Origin: an uncultured Bacilli bacterium
GTDB taxonomy: Bacteria; Bacillota_I; Bacilli_A; RF39; UBA660
Assembly: GCA_934101595.1 (NCBI GenBank)
Contig: CAKORR010000001.1
Location: 186,001 to 250,000 of the forward strand
Direction of reading: 5' to 3'
DNA length: 64,000 nt
Shown here: piece by piece, positions 36,603 through 43,739 of the stretch
Position numbering within the stretch: the first letter of the stretch is position 1
Layout: each line of letters starts with the position of its first letter
The notes under the pieces: model-generated
The model's input: only the letters and a program-made list of their open reading frames with translations
The model's database searches: none
What the model was told of the DNA's origin: nothing
Translations under genes and position numbers: made by a program

Positions 36603-37383
36603 ACAATTTAGCAACCATTAAATTACTAGATGAATATCTTTTTAGGCCCTTATTAAAAATATAAAAAGCCAAAAAAATCATAAATACAGCATAAGCTATT
36701 ATAATTAAGAAATTAAATAAATTAAAATTACTAATAACCTCAACTGGCATATATGAAATTATTCCAACTGGTACAATAGTATATAGAAGTAATTTGGTAA
36801 TACCTTTAAATATTGAACCAGGATAAGTTGAAAAACTAATTACCAAATTAGTCATTGAATCACTTATCATATCACTTTTCTTAATAAAGAAAGCTAATGA
36901 GCCAAGTATTACTACAAAACTTGTTAAAACTAGTGCTCCAATAATAGTAAAGAAAATAAATAATATAAATTCATAAAAGCTTGGCTTACAAATTAATAAA
37001 ATAATAATTGAATAAATAATATCACCTATCGAAGATACTTCTACATTACCAGTAATTGAATTTATTAATACATTTCGTGGTTGTACTAAATAAGTATCAA
37101 GCCTTCCATCACTAATAATATCCGAAAGAAAATAACTATCTCTAAAAAAGAAATTACTTATACCATATATTCCAGCAGCTAAGCTCCAAAGCAATAAAAC
37201 TTTATGCATTGTATAGCTTCCAAACGAAGAAGAAAGTGAGAAAAAGACTTGCCACTCTATAATAAATGCGGCGTTATTTAAAAACATAAAGACAATATTA
37301 GATATAAATGTTGCTTTATTAAGCATCTCTTTCATTAAAGCATATTTTACTGACAATAATACTTTTTTAACCTCCAAAAACAT
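36601..37383 (-). CDS. ABC-2 permease (COG3694-type)
   Basis: 260 aa with six membrane segments. It has the layout of the second permease of COG4586/COG4587/COG3694 exporters: an N-terminal LLSVKYALMKEMLNKATF segment, then paired helices, with the GRLDTYLVQPRN loop (coupling helix region) near 95-106, which is characteristic of this permease class. It overlaps the first permease gene by 17 bases. It forms the membrane half of a heterodimeric exporter; the substrate (drug, lipid or peptide) is unknown. Confidence 0.85.
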   Translation of the reverse strand: MFLEVKKVLLSVKYALMKEMLNKATFISNIVFMFLNNAAFIIEWQVFFSLSSSFGSYTMHKVLLLWSLAAGIYGISNFFFRDSYFLSDIISDGRLDTYLVQPRNVLINSITGNVEVSSIGDIIYSIIILLICKPSFYEFILFIFFTIIGALVLTSFVVILGSLAFFIKKSDMISDSMTNLVISFSTYPGSIFKGITKLLLYTIVPVGIISYMPVEVISNFNLFNFLIIIAYAVFMIFLAFYIFNKGLKRYSSSNLMVAKL

Positions 37384-38158
37384 TTAATTTTCTCACTCCT
37401 TTCTTAAATATAAATAATGCTAAAAGATATAATATGAATATATAAACTAATTGAAATCCAAAAAGCTTTGCAAATTCATAATAATTAAAATGAACAAATA
37501 ACTTAGCAGGCCCATAAATTGTCACATATACTGGGCTATATTTCAATATATTTCTTACGGGTTCACTAAATAATTCCAAAGGAAATATTGTTCCAAAAAT
37601 TAAGACAACTTTACTATAAATCCAATAAATTGGATTGGCATCTTCAATAAAGAAAGCTATTTCCCCAATAATTATCATTATAAATAAACTAATAAGTATA
37701 GCTAATAATATAGTTACTAGAACTAAGAATAAAGATAATATATTTATATTAACAAAAGTTCCTAAAAAGATATAACCAGTTATAAAAGCAAATATTATAT
37801 ATATTATAAATTTAGTAATAATTGTTCCCAAATGAGAAAATAAATTATACAAAATATAATTGATTGGCTTTGTTAAGTTATAAACTATATCCCCGCTTTT
37901 TACAGACTTAGAAATATCTTTTATTATTTTTCTTCCCGCTATACTTGACCAAATTGTTTCGGTTATAATTACATACCATATCATCTCGTAAAATGTATAA
38001 CCTTTGATTAAACTTGATGGATCAGAATATATGTATTTCCAAAGATTTAAAAAGATAAATATATGTATTAAAAAACCTATATAGTTATATAACATATTGG
38101 CTAGATATTGAAATGAATTTTTTATTTCATACTTTAATATTTTAAAATATTTTTTCAT
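37367..38158 (-). CDS. ABC-2 permease (COG4587-type)
   Basis: 263 aa, six membrane segments. The loop GDIVYNLTKPINYILYNLF near 91-109 is the counterpart of the coupling region in its partner permease. It overlaps the ATPase gene by ATGA and the second permease by 17 bases, so all three subunits are made together. SD AAGGAAAG. Confidence 0.85.
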   Translation of the reverse strand: MKKYFKILKYEIKNSFQYLANMLYNYIGFLIHIFIFLNLWKYIYSDPSSLIKGYTFYEMIWYVIITETIWSSIAGRKIIKDISKSVKSGDIVYNLTKPINYILYNLFSHLGTIITKFIIYIIFAFITGYIFLGTFVNINILSLFLVLVTILLAILISLFIMIIIGEIAFFIEDANPIYWIYSKVVLIFGTIFPLELFSEPVRNILKYSPVYVTIYGPAKLFVHFNYYEFAKLFGFQLVYIFILYLLALFIFKKGVRKLNVFGG

Positions 38159-39138
38159 TTTTCTTTCCTTGCATATATCTCTTTTATTATATCTTCCAAA
38201 GGAATATTAGAAATATTTATATCAAGGACTTTATCAACATCTAGTTTTTTTAAAGCCTCAGAAATGCTTTTCTTTTTTAAATCAACCTCTAATTTTAAAT
38301 TATAGCCCTTATCTTTTAATATTTTAATGCCGTCTTCATCATCTAAGTTTAGTTTTTCTTTCATTTTAGCATCAATAATCTTTTTGTTTAAATAATGATA
38401 TTTTAAATTATCCATAGTATCATCAAAAGCCAACTTACCATTATTTATAATTACTACTCTTTTACAAAGTTTTTCGATATCTCCGACATCGTGGCTAGTT
38501 AAGAAAATAGTTGTTTTATATTCTTTATTCATACGTTTAATTAGTGTTCTTACACTTTCTTTAACTACTGGATCAAGACCAATTGTTGGCTCATCCAAAA
38601 ATAACACTTTAGGTTCATGAATTAGAGAAGCTATTATTTCACAGCGGATTCTTTGACCAAGAGATAAATTCTTAATAGGAGTATTTAGAAAACTACTTAT
38701 CTCAAAAATACTTTCAAATTCTTTAATTTTTCTCTCTACTACTTCTTCAGGTATATCATATATTGCTCCAAAGTATTTAAAATTATCATATGCCGACAAA
38801 TGCATCCACAATTGCTCTTTTTGGCCAAAAACAGTACCTATCTCATAGGCTAATTTTCTTCTATCTTTGAATGGATCTTTATCAAGTACTTTAGCAAATC
38901 CCCTAGAAGGAGAAAGAATACCTGTAAGCATTTTAATAGTTGTACTTTTTCCTGCTCCGTTTGGACCAATAAAAGCAATAATCTCTCCTTTTTCTATATT
39001 AAGTGAAAGAGTATTAACAGCTTTTATTTCTTTGTACTTAGGTTTAAATATATTTTTAATACTGCCTTTAAAACCTTTTTCTTTTACTTTAATTTTAAAA
39101 GTTTTACTTAAGTTTTTAATCTCAATTACTTTGTTCAA
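38155..39138 (-). CDS. ABC-2 exporter ATP-binding protein (COG4586-type)
   Basis: About 327 aa. Walker A GPNGAGKST, Q-loop VFGQKEQLWMHLSA, signature NLSLGQRIRCEI, Walker B VLFLDEPTIGLDP and the H-loop TSHDV are all present. The long N-terminal insertion before Walker A (KGFKGSIKNIFKPKYKEIKAV) and the QLWMHLSAYDNF Q-loop are typical of the daunorubicin/viologen-type COG4586 group. I take TTG at 39138 as start (SD GAGGTGAT); an in-frame GTG at 39147 is part of that site. It overlaps the acetyltransferase gene. Confidence 0.9.
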   Translation of the reverse strand: MNKVIEIKNLSKTFKIKVKEKGFKGSIKNIFKPKYKEIKAVNTLSLNIEKGEIIAFIGPNGAGKSTTIKMLTGILSPSRGFAKVLDKDPFKDRRKLAYEIGTVFGQKEQLWMHLSAYDNFKYFGAIYDIPEEVVERKIKEFESIFEISSFLNTPIKNLSLGQRIRCEIIASLIHEPKVLFLDEPTIGLDPVVKESVRTLIKRMNKEYKTTIFLTSHDVGDIEKLCKRVVIINNGKLAFDDTMDNLKYHYLNKKIIDAKMKEKLNLDDEDGIKILKDKGYNLKLEVDLKKKSISEALKKLDVDKVLDINISNIPLEDIIKEIYARKEK

Positions 39139-39703
39139 ATAAATCACCTCTCTCTTTTTTTATTTTTTCTATTTCCTCATCAACCGAAATCCAATATCTA
39201 CCTAATATTCCCTTTTCTGTTTCAATTTCATTTTCAAGCTTTCCCCCTAATGCTAAAATAGTTTTAACTGATCCTATATTATCTTTATACGCTGTTAGTA
39301 ATACCTTTTTTATATTCTTTTCTTGAGCTTTTAATAAACATAAGTAAAGATTAATTTTATTATATCCTAGTCTTCTTTTAGTTGGACGAATACTATACCC
39401 GATATGGCCACCATGCATTAACAAATTTTCATTCAAATTCCAACGTAAGTTAATCATTCCGACTAAAGAATCATCATCTTCACAAATTAAGAAATATTCT
39501 TCACAAGGGCATCTATCTTTTGGCCTTTTTTCATCATCTAATGTTTGATCTAATGTTATTAACCAGCCTTCATAATCATCTAACATTTTGCTAAGTCCGC
39601 CATCACCATTAATTTTAGAATTATAAAGATAAAATTCTTGGATATACTTGATAGCTTCTTTTTTCCTTTTAATGCTTGCTTTTTCTAAATAAAATTTTTT
39701 CAT
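39122..39703 (-). CDS. GNAT-family N-acetyltransferase
   Basis: 193 aa. GNAT motifs are visible: the SLVGMINLRWNLN strand, then GHIGYSIRPTKRRLGYNKINL with the R/Q-x-x-G-x-G/A-like acetyl-CoA loop (RRLGYN), and SVKTILALGGKLENE. It is the first gene of an operon with the ABC exporter and lies behind a structured leader with a terminator (39736-39834). Acetyltransferase plus exporter plus attenuator is a pattern seen in drug tolerance loci, but the substrate is not known and this is inference. SD AAAGGAGGATT. Confidence 0.82.
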   Translation of the reverse strand: MKKFYLEKASIKRKKEAIKYIQEFYLYNSKINGDGGLSKMLDDYEGWLITLDQTLDDEKRPKDRCPCEEYFLICEDDDSLVGMINLRWNLNENLLMHGGHIGYSIRPTKRRLGYNKINLYLCLLKAQEKNIKKVLLTAYKDNIGSVKTILALGGKLENEIETEKGILGRYWISVDEEIEKIKKERGDLFEQSN

Positions 39704-39735
39704 AATCCTCCTTTCTCGTTATAGTAATTTGTATA

Positions 39736-39775
39736 CAAAAAGCGCGCAATCACTATAACTAGTGACTCCGCGCCA
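39736..39775 (-). terminator. Leader terminator (attenuator) before the GNAT/ABC operon
   Basis: A stem formed by GCGCGgagTCACT and AGTGAttGCGCGC followed by five U on the minus strand. It lies between the promoter at 39841-39868 and the acetyltransferase start at 39703. Confidence 0.78.
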
Positions 39776-39834
39776 TATACACGTGTAGGTTAAACCCGAA
39801 ATAGCTCACGACAGTGTTTATATTTCCTCACTTA
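39736..39834 (-). ncRNA. Structured leader RNA of the GNAT/ABC operon (candidate riboswitch or attenuator)
   Basis: About 100 nt transcribed on the minus strand from a strong promoter to a GC-rich terminator. In between are a CGTG/CACG closing stem around a small GGTT/AACC hairpin. The sequence is markedly richer in G+C than its surroundings. A five-codon open frame (Met-Ala-Arg-Ser-His-stop) lies where the terminator stem begins and could be a leader peptide, but it has no clear ribosome site. I do not recognise a known riboswitch class. Confidence 0.55.
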
Positions 39835-39840
39835 CTTAGA

Positions 39841-39868
39841 AGTATACACTAAATTTCTTATTTGTCAA
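39841..39868 (-). promoter_or_regulatory. Promoter of the leader and GNAT/ABC operon
   Basis: TTGACA and TATACT 16 bases apart on the minus strand, a near-consensus vegetative promoter. Confidence 0.8.
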
Positions 39869-39871
39869 CAA

Positions 39872-40252
39872 TTAATTAAAAGCTATTTCCGTATCAATAT
39901 TATCATCTACTATGGCAATATATAAAAATATTGCACCACTTATTAAAATTAATAAAGAGCCAATAAATGAAAGTTCTTTTAAATTTTTGACCTTATTACT
40001 AATATTCATACTATTATTATTTAAATCTTTATAACTATCAACCGTGAAATATAAATATACAATAAAAAGAATCGAAAAAATTAAAATCATTAATTCTTGA
40101 TAATTTTTACGGGCGTTTTCATCATTACATAAAATATATTTTTTTTCAAATGAATTTGCATACCAACTTAATATAATGATACCTATATATATTATCCATA
40201 TAAAATTTTCAGCCTTTATACTTTTTAGACGATCTAATTTTTCCGCATTCAT
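39872..40252 (-). CDS. Small membrane protein with three helices, unknown
   Basis: 126 aa. Hydrophobic segments at about 18-34, 50-70 and 93-114, with a hydrophilic loop containing a CNDENARK stretch between the first two. No family is recognised. There is no ribosome site, and the ATG is immediately preceded by ATTATAAT, so either the mRNA is almost leaderless or the true start differs. Stands alone on the minus strand, upstream of the exporter promoter. Confidence 0.5.
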   Translation of the reverse strand: MNAEKLDRLKSIKAENFIWIIYIGIIILSWYANSFEKKYILCNDENARKNYQELMILIFSILFIVYLYFTVDSYKDLNNNSMNISNKVKNLKELSFIGSLLILISGAIFLYIAIVDDNIDTEIAFN

Positions 40253-40274
40253 ATTATAATATTATTCGAAAAAG

Positions 40275-40399
40275 CTATATTTATATATTAATTTTATTGA
40301 TATAAACTATCTTTTCTTTCATAGATATTTTTGTAACAACAAAACCATATGAATTTAATTCTTTTTTATGTAGACCCATAACTTTTCATATTTACTCAT
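40275..40399 (-). pseudogene. Frame-broken remnant of a small gene
   Basis: Immediately after the acetyltransferase stop (TAAT-ATG), an ATG opens MSKYEKLWVYIKKN and stops. In the next frame about 20 further residues (LNSYGFVVTKIS...) continue plausibly to a TAA near 40300. The MSKYEKLWVYI start looks like a genuine small-protein N-terminus, so this could be a gene damaged by one frameshift. It may also be a short intact peptide gene. Evidence is limited. Confidence 0.35.
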
Positions 40400-40400
40400 A

Positions 40401-40838
40401 TTATTTACCATTTCTAAGCCACATATACATTCCGTCCTCTGCGACTTTTTTATTTACTTTAAATCCAAATTTTTCATAAAAAGCTTGTTTTTGAGGAGCG
40501 GATAACAATTGAATCATCATTTCTTCACCAGGTAAAAGGTTTCCTTTTAAATAATCAAGTAGTGATGATAACATCATTTTACCATAACCTTTTTTTTGAT
40601 ATGCGGGTTTAACAACAACATCCATTATCAATCCGGCATATCCTCCATCCGTCACAAAACGAGCCATACCAATCGTTTCATTATTAAAAACGCACTTAAC
40701 ATTAATGCCATTTTTCAAAGATATTTTTAACAATCTTTCGGATGGGATTTTCCAATAGACACTGTTTATAAGCTCTAGGTATTCATGATAACTTAAAGCG
40801 TTATATAAAATCTTTATATTATTGTCAGGTTCTTTCAT
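40401..40838 (-). CDS. GNAT-family N-acetyltransferase
   Basis: 145 aa, a minimal GNAT fold. Strand 4 and the acetyl-CoA loop are VVVKPAYQKKGYGKMML (Q/R-x-x-G-x-G/A pattern: QKKGYGK), and the C-terminal part QAFYEKFGFKVN is the motif B end. Substrate is unknown. It overlaps the lipoprotein gene upstream by 14 bases, in a run of tightly overlapping small genes (40401-41764). Confidence 0.85.
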   Translation of the reverse strand: MKEPDNNIKILYNALSYHEYLELINSVYWKIPSERLLKISLKNGINVKCVFNNETIGMARFVTDGGYAGLIMDVVVKPAYQKKGYGKMMLSSLLDYLKGNLLPGEEMMIQLLSAPQKQAFYEKFGFKVNKKVAEDGMYMWLRNGK

Positions 40839-41121
40839 CTATTAATTTTTCTCCCTTTACAAACTCAATTAAGTTTGAATCAACGACTTTTTTTCTAAAC
40901 TCTTTTTGCTTACTTTTACTATTATCAAGTAAACCTACAACAACAACTCTTTTTTCCTCATCAACATAATTAAAAGTATAATTTGGGTAAGATGAGTCCT
41001 TCATATAATCTATAATTTTATTATTTACTCTTTCTAACTCCTCAATTGAGGCAACTCTTTTTTTACATCCGGGAATAATTAACAGCAAAATAGCTATTAA
41101 AAAAATCCATAATTTTTTCAT
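40825..41121 (-). CDS. Small lipoprotein, unknown
   Basis: 98 aa. The signal peptide ends in a lipobox (LLIIPGC), so Cys19 should be lipidated and the protein anchored on the outer face of the membrane. The mature domain of about 80 residues has an alternating charged pattern and a RVVVVGLLDNS strand. It resembles small extracellular 'DUF4652/YhfM'-like proteins only loosely, so I do not name a family. Overlaps both neighbours by ATGA or 14 bases. Confidence 0.75.
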   Translation of the reverse strand: MKKLWIFLIAILLLIIPGCKKRVASIEELERVNNKIIDYMKDSSYPNYTFNYVDEEKRVVVVGLLDNSKSKQKEFRKKVVDSNLIEFVKGEKLIDERT

Positions 41122-41372
41122 TTTATCACATCCTTTACACTCTTTATTTTTTGTAATTCAAATTTATATTTTTCTTTTACATTTGGATATTTTTTATGAT
41201 CGACTTCACTTAAAAATAATGTTAGCGGTCTTATCCAAAGATCATTATTTCCATATAATGCTCTATATATTACATATTCCTCTAAGGTTTCAGAGTTTAT
41301 TGCCTTAGCAAGTACTAGATAATAATCACCTTTAAAATGTCTATAAATACCATTTATTTTAATTTTTCTCAT
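41118..41372 (-). CDS. DUF1653 domain protein
   Basis: 84 aa. The whole protein is the DUF1653 fold: IYRHFKGDYYLVLAKAINSE, then YVIYRALYGNNDLWIRPL, with the conserved RHFKG, Y-R-LYG and LW-RP elements. The family's role is unknown; it is often paired with nucleotide or translation genes. It is translationally coupled to its neighbours by ATGA overlaps. Confidence 0.88.
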   Translation of the reverse strand: MRKIKINGIYRHFKGDYYLVLAKAINSETLEEYVIYRALYGNNDLWIRPLTLFLSEVDHKKYPNVKEKYKFELQKIKSVKDVIK

Positions 41373-41764
41373 GTTCTTTTTATTTCACCAGTCCCTCTTG
41401 TATAGATATTATAACTATCTAAATCTTTATAAATTGAAGCATCAAAGTTTCCATAAATATGTGATGAAACTAAGCCGTTTTCACAAGCGTGTAACGTTGT
41501 TCTATAAAATGGATAATAAGTTTCTATTTCATCTATATAAAGCTGATCACTAAGAAAATTGTTGTTATCTTTATTTAGAGTTTTAGTTTCTGAAAAGGGA
41601 CGCATAACTCTGTTATCTGGCAAATAGCCTGTGGTTCTTACAAGCATTATATCATCAACTGTATATTCACTTTTATAATTATTATTTCTTCTTACGCCAG
41701 CTTCCATTTCAATTTCCTTTACTTTTTCAACTGTTGATATATCATAAACTCTTAATATTGCCAT
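41369..41764 (-). CDS. Protein of unknown function
   Basis: 131 aa, soluble, no signal or membrane segment. Contains a GVRRNNNYKSEYTVDDIMLVRTTGY-like charged/aromatic central region and one cysteine (HACENG). No family is recognised. First gene of a run of four overlapping genes (this, DUF1653, lipoprotein, GNAT), with SD GGAGCAGAT. The shared operon suggests a related job but does not say which. Confidence 0.6.
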   Translation of the reverse strand: MAILRVYDISTVEKVKEIEMEAGVRRNNNYKSEYTVDDIMLVRTTGYLPDNRVMRPFSETKTLNKDNNNFLSDQLYIDEIETYYPFYRTTLHACENGLVSSHIYGNFDASIYKDLDSYNIYTRGTGEIKRT

Positions 41765-41829
41765 ATCTGCTCCTCTTACTATAAGTATAATAGCATATAT
41801 AAAAATTAATTATCAATACTGTTTATTCC

Positions 41830-41876
41830 AAAAAAAAGCAGAAACCTGCAAATAAACACTTCTTACAGATTTCTAC
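41830..41876 (-). terminator. Terminator of the 41886 gene
   Basis: A 12-bp stem (GTAGAAATCTGT/GCAGGTTTCTGC with three G-U pairs) followed by eight U on the minus strand. Confidence 0.78.
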
Positions 41877-41885
41877 TTATATAAA

Positions 41886-42488
41886 TTAATTATTTGTTAA
41901 ACTTCTAGAATAACTTTTGTCTAACAATTGTTCTTTATATTCATTTCTTATACGGTTTAAAATTTCATCTAAATCTAAAGTTGTAACCTTTCCACCAGCC
42001 ATGGCTATTTTTTCTAGTTCCTCTTTAGTTAAGTAATCAAATAAAGGTTTACTTTCGTAAAAATGAACATATTCTGGGCAAAAACCGTATACATGATCTT
42101 CTGTATTACTATGTAATCCAAACCAAGCCTTAAAACCATTATGGTATTCTTCATACATGCCATCAACGTAGCTTTCATCCAGAATATACAAATTAGGTTG
42201 ACCATCAACTGGTGTATGTTCAATTACAATTAAATCACTAAGATCAAATGTCTCACTGTTTTTTAATTCTGATTCTTGCTTTTGCAACTTTTCAATCTCA
42301 TTTTCTAGTGTCAAACGTTTAGTAATATAATCTTCCGAGTACTCATCTACAATCGCATCACTATTAGCTGAGTCACTGCGCTTATAAGCCGTTTTTACTA
42401 ATGCGAACCCTGTTGTAACTAATACTAAACTTAACCCTCCTGACACAATTCTTGTCATTAATTTTTCATCTAATTTAATTTTTTTCAT
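41886..42488 (-). CDS. Membrane-anchored coiled-coil protein, unknown
   Basis: 200 aa from the ATG at 42488 (GGGATATTTGG upstream); an earlier in-frame ATG has no site. A short basic N-terminus, one membrane segment (about 15-32) and a coiled coil (about 55-85) precede a globular domain with aromatic residues and HSNTEDHVYGFCPEYVHF. One or two cysteines. No family is recognised. It stands alone with its own terminator. Confidence 0.6.
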   Translation of the reverse strand: MKKIKLDEKLMTRIVSGGLSLVLVTTGFALVKTAYKRSDSANSDAIVDEYSEDYITKRLTLENEIEKLQKQESELKNSETFDLSDLIVIEHTPVDGQPNLYILDESYVDGMYEEYHNGFKAWFGLHSNTEDHVYGFCPEYVHFYESKPLFDYLTKEELEKIAMAGGKVTTLDLDEILNRIRNEYKEQLLDKSYSRSLTNN

Positions 42489-42599
42489 CCAAATATCCCT
42501 CTTTTTGTACATATACTACTATAAAAACTATTTATTTTCAACCTTAAAATAACTTTTAACTATCTAAATTATAGTTATGGTTATATAATTCAGTTCACT

Positions 42600-42860
42600 T
42601 AAAAGATAATATTTAGGAATTTGTTCAAAGAACATATGAACAAGAAAGTTATCTTTAGTAATAATTATCTTCCTTTTACTATTTATAGTATTAATATAAA
42701 AGAAATCCACCTAAATCATTGCTGAGTTAGGTGGAACTGATTAAATCGGCAACACTCAACATGCGATATTAAGTGTTCCTTTAATATTTTATGAAGACTT
42801 CTTCATCTATATACATACTAACATAAAAGCGATTTGTTAGCAAGTCGTTTTATTTTTTAC
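42600..42860. other. Structured intergenic region, candidate small RNA
   Basis: The 374 bases between 42513 and 42886 hold no gene I can support. They contain a nested stem-loop at 42602-42656 (outer AAAGATAA/TTATCTTT, inner TTGTTC/GAACAA), a 9-bp hairpin at 42706-42735 (TCCACCTAA/TTAGGTGGA), a weaker stem at 42751-42777, a 7-bp stem ATGAAGA/TCTTCAT near 42790, and a U-tailed hairpin at 42825-42858 that would terminate plus-strand transcripts. The minus-strand version of the 42706 hairpin also has a U-rich tail. Which strand is transcribed is not clear. Confidence 0.45.
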
Positions 42861-42886
42861 TCGAAAATTTCGAGTATTAATCAATC

Positions 42887-42960
42887 TGGTGCTGGCACAG
42901 TGAATTGAACACTGATTAAAGCCTTACCATGGCCTCGTAATACCATTATACTATGCCAGC
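42887..42960 (-). tRNA. tRNA-Thr (GGT)
   Basis: A 74-nt cloverleaf. The acceptor GCTGGCA pairs with TGCCAGC, discriminator A, CCA encoded. The anticodon stem AGGCC/GGCTT closes a loop ATGGTAA, which gives anticodon GGT (Thr). The D-stem has only three pairs. It follows tRNA-Arg after 3 bases. Confidence 0.85.
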
Positions 42961-42963
42961 GTT

Positions 42964-43040
42964 TGGTGTCCTCGGGCAGATTCGAACTGCCGACCTACCG
43001 CTTAGGAGGCGGTTGCTCTATCCTACTGAGCTACGAAGAC
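42964..43040 (-). tRNA. tRNA-Arg (CCT)
   Basis: A 77-nt cloverleaf, acceptor GTCTTCG/CGAGGAC, discriminator A, CCA encoded. The anticodon loop CTCCTAA gives anticodon CCT. Transcribed on the minus strand with tRNA-Thr. Confidence 0.93.
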
Positions 43041-43102
43041 TTAACAATAATATATTACTATATATTATTATTAAATGCAAAGAAAAAATCCAGTAATGGA
43101 TT

Positions 43103-43651
43103 TTATTTATTAACTGATATAAAATTTATAAAAAACATCATCAATACAGCAACTGAATAATTGAATCTGTATTTTCTAAATTCTTCTATAGAAACTATTA
43201 AGTCCGAAGCACACACGATCCACGCCTCTTTACTCTTAGGTTTGTTTTCTTTTAAACTAACCTTATTCTTAAAGCCATTTATAAAAGGACATATTTTTTT
43301 AATACAAGCAAAATGAAACATGTGAGTTTTAATTATATCTTGTTCATCCTTAGTTACATTAAAACATTCTTTAGCATTAATGGCACTAGTTAGTGGATGA
43401 GCTAAATAATCATTTTCTGGTTTTTCAGTTCGTTCACCATAGAAAAAATCATGAAGCAAGGCTGGACGAACAACCTTTTTATAATCACAATTAAAAAACT
43501 TTGCTAATTTATAACTAACATATCCCACTCTTTTACAATGATCATATTTATTTGTTCCGTGGTGTCTGTCTTTTTTTAATAATTGAAATCTATTATCTTC
43601 TAAAATGTCTTTGGCTAATACTTCAAATTCTTCATTATCAATATAAGTCAT
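43103..43651 (-). CDS. HD-domain phosphohydrolase
   Basis: 182 aa. The HD-type metal ligands are present: HCKRV near 38, LLHDFFYG near 66 (the HD pair) and the downstream THMFH near 109. Members act on nucleotides or cyclic nucleotides; the substrate here is not known. I chose the ATG at 43651 with GAGGTGA upstream; the in-frame GTG at 43660 is part of that ribosome site. The promoter upstream is a perfect consensus (43673-43701). Confidence 0.85.
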   Translation of the reverse strand: MTYIDNEEFEVLAKDILEDNRFQLLKKDRHHGTNKYDHCKRVGYVSYKLAKFFNCDYKKVVRPALLHDFFYGERTEKPENDYLAHPLTSAINAKECFNVTKDEQDIIKTHMFHFACIKKICPFINGFKNKVSLKENKPKSKEAWIVCASDLIVSIEEFRKYRFNYSVAVLMMFFINFISVNK

Positions 43652-43672
43652 ACAATTCACCTCGACCTAAGC

Positions 43673-43701
43673 ATTATAGCACATTGACTATATTTTGTCA
43701 A
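43673..43701 (-). promoter_or_regulatory. Consensus promoter of the HD-domain gene
   Basis: TTGACA and TATAAT exactly 17 bases apart on the minus strand, with TGTGC before the -10: a full-consensus vegetative promoter. Confidence 0.9.
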
Positions 43702-43739
43702 ATTTTGTCTAATTTTTTTTAAAATATGTCTAATTAACG

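Noticed and set aside
42860..42876. Hairpin ACTCGAAA/TTTCGAGT as the tRNA terminator
   Set aside because: On the minus strand it is followed by A residues, not U, so it does not look like an intrinsic terminator for the tRNA genes.
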